Assembly (NCBI RefSeq): GCF_016808335.1
Contig: NC_053143.1
Location: forward strand, 51,367,441 to 51,431,440
Source: Panicum virgatum
Taxonomy: Eukaryota; Streptophyta; Magnoliopsida; Poales; Poaceae
Direction: 5' to 3'
Length of the DNA: 64,000 bases
Shown here: piece by piece, positions 59,595 to 64,000 of the stretch
Numbering within the stretch: position 1 is the stretch's first letter
Layout: every line of letters begins with the position of its first letter
The notes under the pieces: model-generated
What the model was told of the DNA's origin: nothing
Databases searched by the model: none
What the model saw: only the letters and a program-made list of their open reading frames with translations
Translations under genes and position numbers: made by a program

Positions 59595-62500
59595 TCACAT
59601 GAAACAATCATCGGCATTGTCCACGCAGTGCTCAAGCACCATTCGTACTCTAAGCTGCAGAACAGATCCAATGTTGCGTGTTAGGTTTATCAACACAGCG
59701 AGATTAATTTCGAGTACTTCTGTCAACAAGCACAGGCTAGATAACATCGATGCTGGTCATCACAGGTCGAATTACTTAAGGAGAGAAGATGTACCTTGCA
59801 ATCCAAGCATGGGTCATTTATCATGCTTTTCACTTGCAGGATCACTCCAGCATTTTGTAGTCTGACAACTCGACCAGATGAGGCTTCGCATTTTGGGTAA
59901 ATCAAGTTCAGAAGACACCAGAGTGTGGCAACTCGCAACTGTTTATCCTTGCTTTGCAGAAAGTTCACCACAAAGGATGGCCTAACGCGATCAGCTCGGT
60001 GAGGAAGAAGAACATTCATCACAGCTTCCTTGTTCATTTCATTTCCAGCCGCAATGTTTGCAAGCACAAACATACCCTGAAGAGAGGAAACAGCAATATC
60101 AGTGACTTGTCATTCCAATCTTCTATCAATGCTAAACCCTACACAGCCGTATGTTCCAAACTATCAAAGAATGGGACACAAAATTATACAGTTCAACGGA
60201 ATATATGTTTCTCTCCTCTCCTGTCTCCAGAGTTAATAACAATGTATATGAATTGCCACACAGTCATATTAGAAATCTAGAAAATATAAGTAAATAAATT
60301 GAATAAAACTTGAAGAATACTTTTTCTTTTCTCGAACACGCAGGAGAGCTGCGTATCTTTGTCTTAAGAAGAATACTCACCTGAATGCACACTCCCGGGG
60401 CAGATGCATTGTTCAGTTGTCTTGCAATAGCATTGATAACCATTCCATCTTCGCCGATGACATAATTAGCAGAGTCAACATATCCATCAACAAGATTGTG
60501 CACAAGTGCCAAGGTCTGTTCCTGAACAAAATGTTCGGAGTCTGCATAACATTTCATAGTTAGCAATGAAGATAGTACGGCAGTTCCCTAATAGCATATT
60601 TACGCATTAGACTTACCACATATGAGGCTTGAAAGAGTAGATAGAGTCAACTCCTTAACAATGAAGTCTTTATCCTTTGGACTCAGAAGGAACATAATAT
60701 TTCTGAGAGCCCATACAGATTTTAGCCTCAATGTTGGATCCATGGACTTCGATAAATGAACAAGTTGTGAGACAACCCCAGAATGAAGAAGAACTGACTT
60801 CCTGGGTGTCAAATTAACAGCAATATTGCAAATGGCACCAAGGGCAGCAACCTGTGACAAGAACAGGTCAATAGGTGAGAGATAAATTTGGAAACTTCTA
60901 AGTCATAATGGATTAAAGACCAAAACAATCATATTTCGTCACATGGCTAATTAGCAAAAAAAAAGGTTGGTCAGACAGACAATAAAGCTGAGAAATGGTA
61001 GCCAGGGTGTAGATTACCAAGGGCACGTTTGGTTGCTGGCCACTGTCTGCCCTGCCTAATCATGGCCCAGCCAAATTTTGGTGCAGAAATCAGCCGCCAA
61101 AGACTGGCCAAAATTTGGTTGCCATCCAAAATGGTGGGCCTGCCCATGGTCAATGGCCAATATTTGGCCTGGTCACTCAGGGTTCTCATCCAAACACGCT
61201 CCAAATGAGGAAGTTTGGCGCTAGCTTTTGATAATTGTTCTGCAACTTTGCAGTGATTACAGATATTCTATTGTGTCTTAATGGCTTATAAAAACTTGAA
61301 GTGCTGATGTTTGAAAATATAGCCAATTGCTCTAATCAACACCAAATTTAGCACACTTTGGTGACAGAACCGCTCCACTCATCAAGCAAGGAAACGGTGC
61401 CCAAGCAACAAATTACCAAATAAGTGTACCTGCTAGCTTTTGAATCATTCGTGTGCTAATGTACATTGATATGTAGTTTCAATCAAACTCTAATGACTAA
61501 AAGACCACCTAGAGCACTGATGTTTCACTAGCTAATTGCCTAATCAATTCTGAATTTAGAACAGCTTCAGTAACAAGAAAGGTTGCTTCAATAATAAAAC
61601 ACTAGCAGTGCTACACCATAAGCTGCTGAGCAAATTTATATTTTGAAAACAAAACTTCAATTCTACAGGGCATTTTATGGAAACTGGGTGCCCAAAAAAA
61701 GAGTAGGTAAAACTGCAACCACCATACCACAAAGGTGTAAGCTGTCATGCAGTTTCAACTCCAGGAAACCAGCTAACATGCTAAGAGACTGGTGGGCAAA
61801 TACATAAGTTGCCATGCCATGCATGAAAAGTATATTTTAAAGCCCACGTGCATAATTTGCCTCGCCCATTCGAAGAGAAGGAACTTGGAAGCAGTTGCAC
61901 TGAGCCTTTCCAGAAAGACATATATAACACAGGACAACACTATGGCAGATTTTGCAAGATTCACACTACCTGAACTGAAGTAGATGAGTCCTGCAAAAGC
62001 TGGACCAAAGGACCAATGACTGTATCACAGGATAATCGGCCTCCACTGAGTACCTGGAGATTAAATACATTAATTGAATCATCTGGGATCAACAATAAAG
62101 GTCAAGATGGACAGATGCATGAACCTTACCTTCGGTGACCTGGAGATATTCTTCAGACATGAACATGCTGCGACACGGATATCAGCCCAATCATGCTTCA
62201 ATGCCTCAAGGATTAAGGTTGATGCCTATTTAAGAGATTATGTTATTAGTCATAAGTTATTTGTAACTGACAACCATATCCATCCACTACATTCAAATTA
62301 AATGTTGGGAGCTGATATTGAAACAGTTGGTTGTGTTACCAAGCTATCTGAAATTAACAATAGCAACAGAAGGACTCTATAGAGTACTACTGAACTAGAA
62401 ATAACAACTTAAGAAATTGACATACCTCAACTGACATAAGCTGAGATCTTGATTCTTCCAGTTTTGAGCAAAGTTCAGATAATGCAAGCAATATGGTCAC

Positions 62501-63145
62501 TGCTCGCCTTGATTCCAGTGAATTTACTAGCAGATGGTTGCTGAGCTTCTCAACTGCACTCGTTGTAAGGGCTTGTTTCTGCAGTTCCAGGCTGTCTTTG
62601 ATCAGGGTGGTTAACGCCAAGGGAGCTTCATCACCTACTTGACCGGGTTCTTCAATTAGCTCAAGTAAGACCATAATCAACTTGGTCTTAATCTGTTTGT
62701 CCTGGAAATGACAGGGAGAAGCATGCCCAAGTGCTATCAAGCACAGACAAGCAAGTAGTCGTGTGCGTGGACTCCGATCATGTATTAACCCAACTACCGA
62801 ACGGAAACCTTTTCCATGGTCCGTTGATGCAAATCTCGAAGCAACTTCACTGTTGTTTCTAATGACTGCAGTAACAGAATCTAAGCAAGCATCCCGCAAA
62901 TTCATAGAACCTCCAAAAAGGCTAACAAGTTTCTGTGGAACTCCAGCACTGCATAGTGACAATTGTTCTGAGCTATTCTCACAAGAATGAGATATAATAG
63001 TAGCAGCCAGCTCGGTGACATTCTCGTTCTCACTGTTCAAAAGGGAAAGAATAAAATCCATGTTTTTCCCATTATTAACTTCAAACTTTGGAGCTAGTTT
63101 TGATTGATATATCATTCTGAGAGCACGAGCACTTGCATCCACAAC
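59595..63145 (-). CDS. ARMC8/GID5-like armadillo-repeat protein, 5' end outside the window
   Basis: Seven minus-strand exons join in frame: 62426-63145, 62130-62225, 61970-62053, 60617-60851, 60381-60541, 59795-60076 and 59595-59654 (stop TGA at 59597-59595). They give 545 residues of a larger protein. The sequence is a chain of helical armadillo repeats, for example ELAATIISHSCENSSEQLSL and VAALGAICNIAVNLTP. The C-terminal RLQNAGVILQVKSMINDPC strongly resembles the end of animal ARMC8 as I know it. ARMC8 and yeast Gid5 are scaffold subunits of the CTLH/GID E3 ubiquitin ligase. The first in-window exon begins in phase 0 at an acceptor (ACAG before 63145), so at least one more exon lies upstream; I found none in 63146-64000. 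All six introns are GT-AG. Confidence 0.9.
61021..61202. mobile_element. MITE-like insertion in an intron of the ARMC8-like gene
   Basis: Ends GGGCACGTTTGGTT and CCAAACACGCTCC form an imperfect inverted pair, and TGGCCA/GGCCAA strings are repeated inside (61035-61170). The flanking triplets CAA and AAA differ, so the target duplication is doubtful. Confidence 0.5.
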
Positions 63146-64000
63146 CTGTAATCAAGATGATAATATCAGATACAATATGTGCAGCATTATTACTCAAAAA
63201 CATATCATATGAAATAATATGCATAATCACTAATCCGAATTGGAACAATGGAACCTAAGAACGATATATAAAACCTGTATTAAACAAAGAAGGTTGCTTG
63301 GGTCCAACTTTCTTACATTTTTAAATGAGTTATAGTGCAATAACCTACAAGAAAATGATGGCTGAATTTAAGCAATAATTAATAATTAACATTTCAGAGA
63401 GATAATGAAGTCATGAGACATAATGGAGAACTTTGAAGTTTTCTGTAGTAATGAATGAGTTACATTTCTGAAAGAGAATTTTAAAGTGAAAAGATCAGGC
63501 GCAGGCTAGTTGATCAGAAAGTGGCAGGTATGACATTAGCTAAATTGGCTGAATAGAGCCATGTTTATTCTGAATATGCAGAAAGATTTTCAAATTACAA
63601 ATATCACAAAACTATTTGTCCCATGTAAATAAAAATAGGAGAAAACCAGAAACTGCCAAATCATTACATCAGATAAATTGGCATGCTCACACTTTAATAA
63701 GCATCCCTATATTATTAATGGCCGACAGTGGGGGTTACGAAACGACATTGAGATGTGACAATAGAGAGCGACCAAAGTACTCATTTCATCTCCTTTTTCT
63801 TTCCTTACTAATCCACCGTGTTTTATTCCCTCCGAAATAGTCATTATGTACCACAAATAGCGACCTTTGGCCTCATATAGTAGAATAACGAATAATGTTC
63901 ACCAAACTAAACAGTTAGTTCATTTGCAGTTACCTCCACAATTCATTCAACCTCATATAGATCACGTGATCATATGTTTTGATTGGAGTTGTTTGGGGTG
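63146..64000 (-). other. Intron of the ARMC8-like gene; no exon seen
   Basis: AT-rich with stops in all frames. No armadillo-like sequence was found on the minus strand, so the upstream exons lie past the window end. Confidence 0.5.

Overview
The window is nuclear DNA from a flowering plant, almost certainly a grass. The evidence is intron-rich genes with GT-AG borders, plant-specific proteins (YUCCA flavin monooxygenases, a 374-residue LPAT, a plastid-type Der GTPase, an isoprenylated HMA protein), an Au-type SINE, and a dense load of grass-type transposable elements. I did not find rRNA, true tRNA, CRISPR or bacterial operon structure. The species cannot be fixed from sequence reading alone.

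Layout. 1-111 is the last coding exon of a gene that continues to the left, possibly an hnRNP-like RNA-binding protein. 112-9000 is gene-poor; it contains a GC-rich, repeat-built block (about 3.6-6.1 kb) with three near-identical hairpin palindromes. 9134-10831 and 14490-16104 are two tandem copies of a four-exon YUCCA10/11-type auxin-biosynthesis gene, duplicated with promoter and 3' UTR. They are separated by repeat-derived DNA. 17258-22925 (minus) is a complete eleven-exon lysophosphatidate acyltransferase gene with a small hAT element in intron 1.

25593-33203 is a young, coding-empty LTR retrotransposon with 2,689-bp LTRs, a TCATC target duplication, a Met-tRNA primer site and a polypurine tract. 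It sits inside an exon-like reading frame of an unidentified gene relic. 36157-37188 is a candidate Pack-MULE. 37804-38296 is a grass-type gene with a one-base frameshift. 38552-45103 is a second, older LTR retrotransposon (minus orientation) whose interior is strikingly rich in GCCGAT/ATCGGC.

46000-51230 is a complete twelve-exon GTPase Der (EngA) gene for the plastid, with one apparent GC-AG intron and an Au SINE in another intron. 53365-53835 is a single-exon HIPP metal-binding protein whose upstream region carries four CACGTG boxes. 56649-57261 is a non-autonomous MULE. 57921-58282 (minus) is a second frameshifted gene distantly similar to the one at 37.8 kb. 59595-63145 (minus) is most of an ARMC8/GID5-like armadillo protein, whose 5' end lies beyond the window.

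The genes are independent plant loci and not an operon. They cover auxin synthesis, phospholipid synthesis, plastid ribosome assembly, metal handling and CTLH-type ubiquitin ligase function. The exon models were built by hand from splice sites and reading frame; for LPAT, Der and both YUCCA genes the exons join in frame to lengths that fit the families. No virus or toxin gene was recognised.
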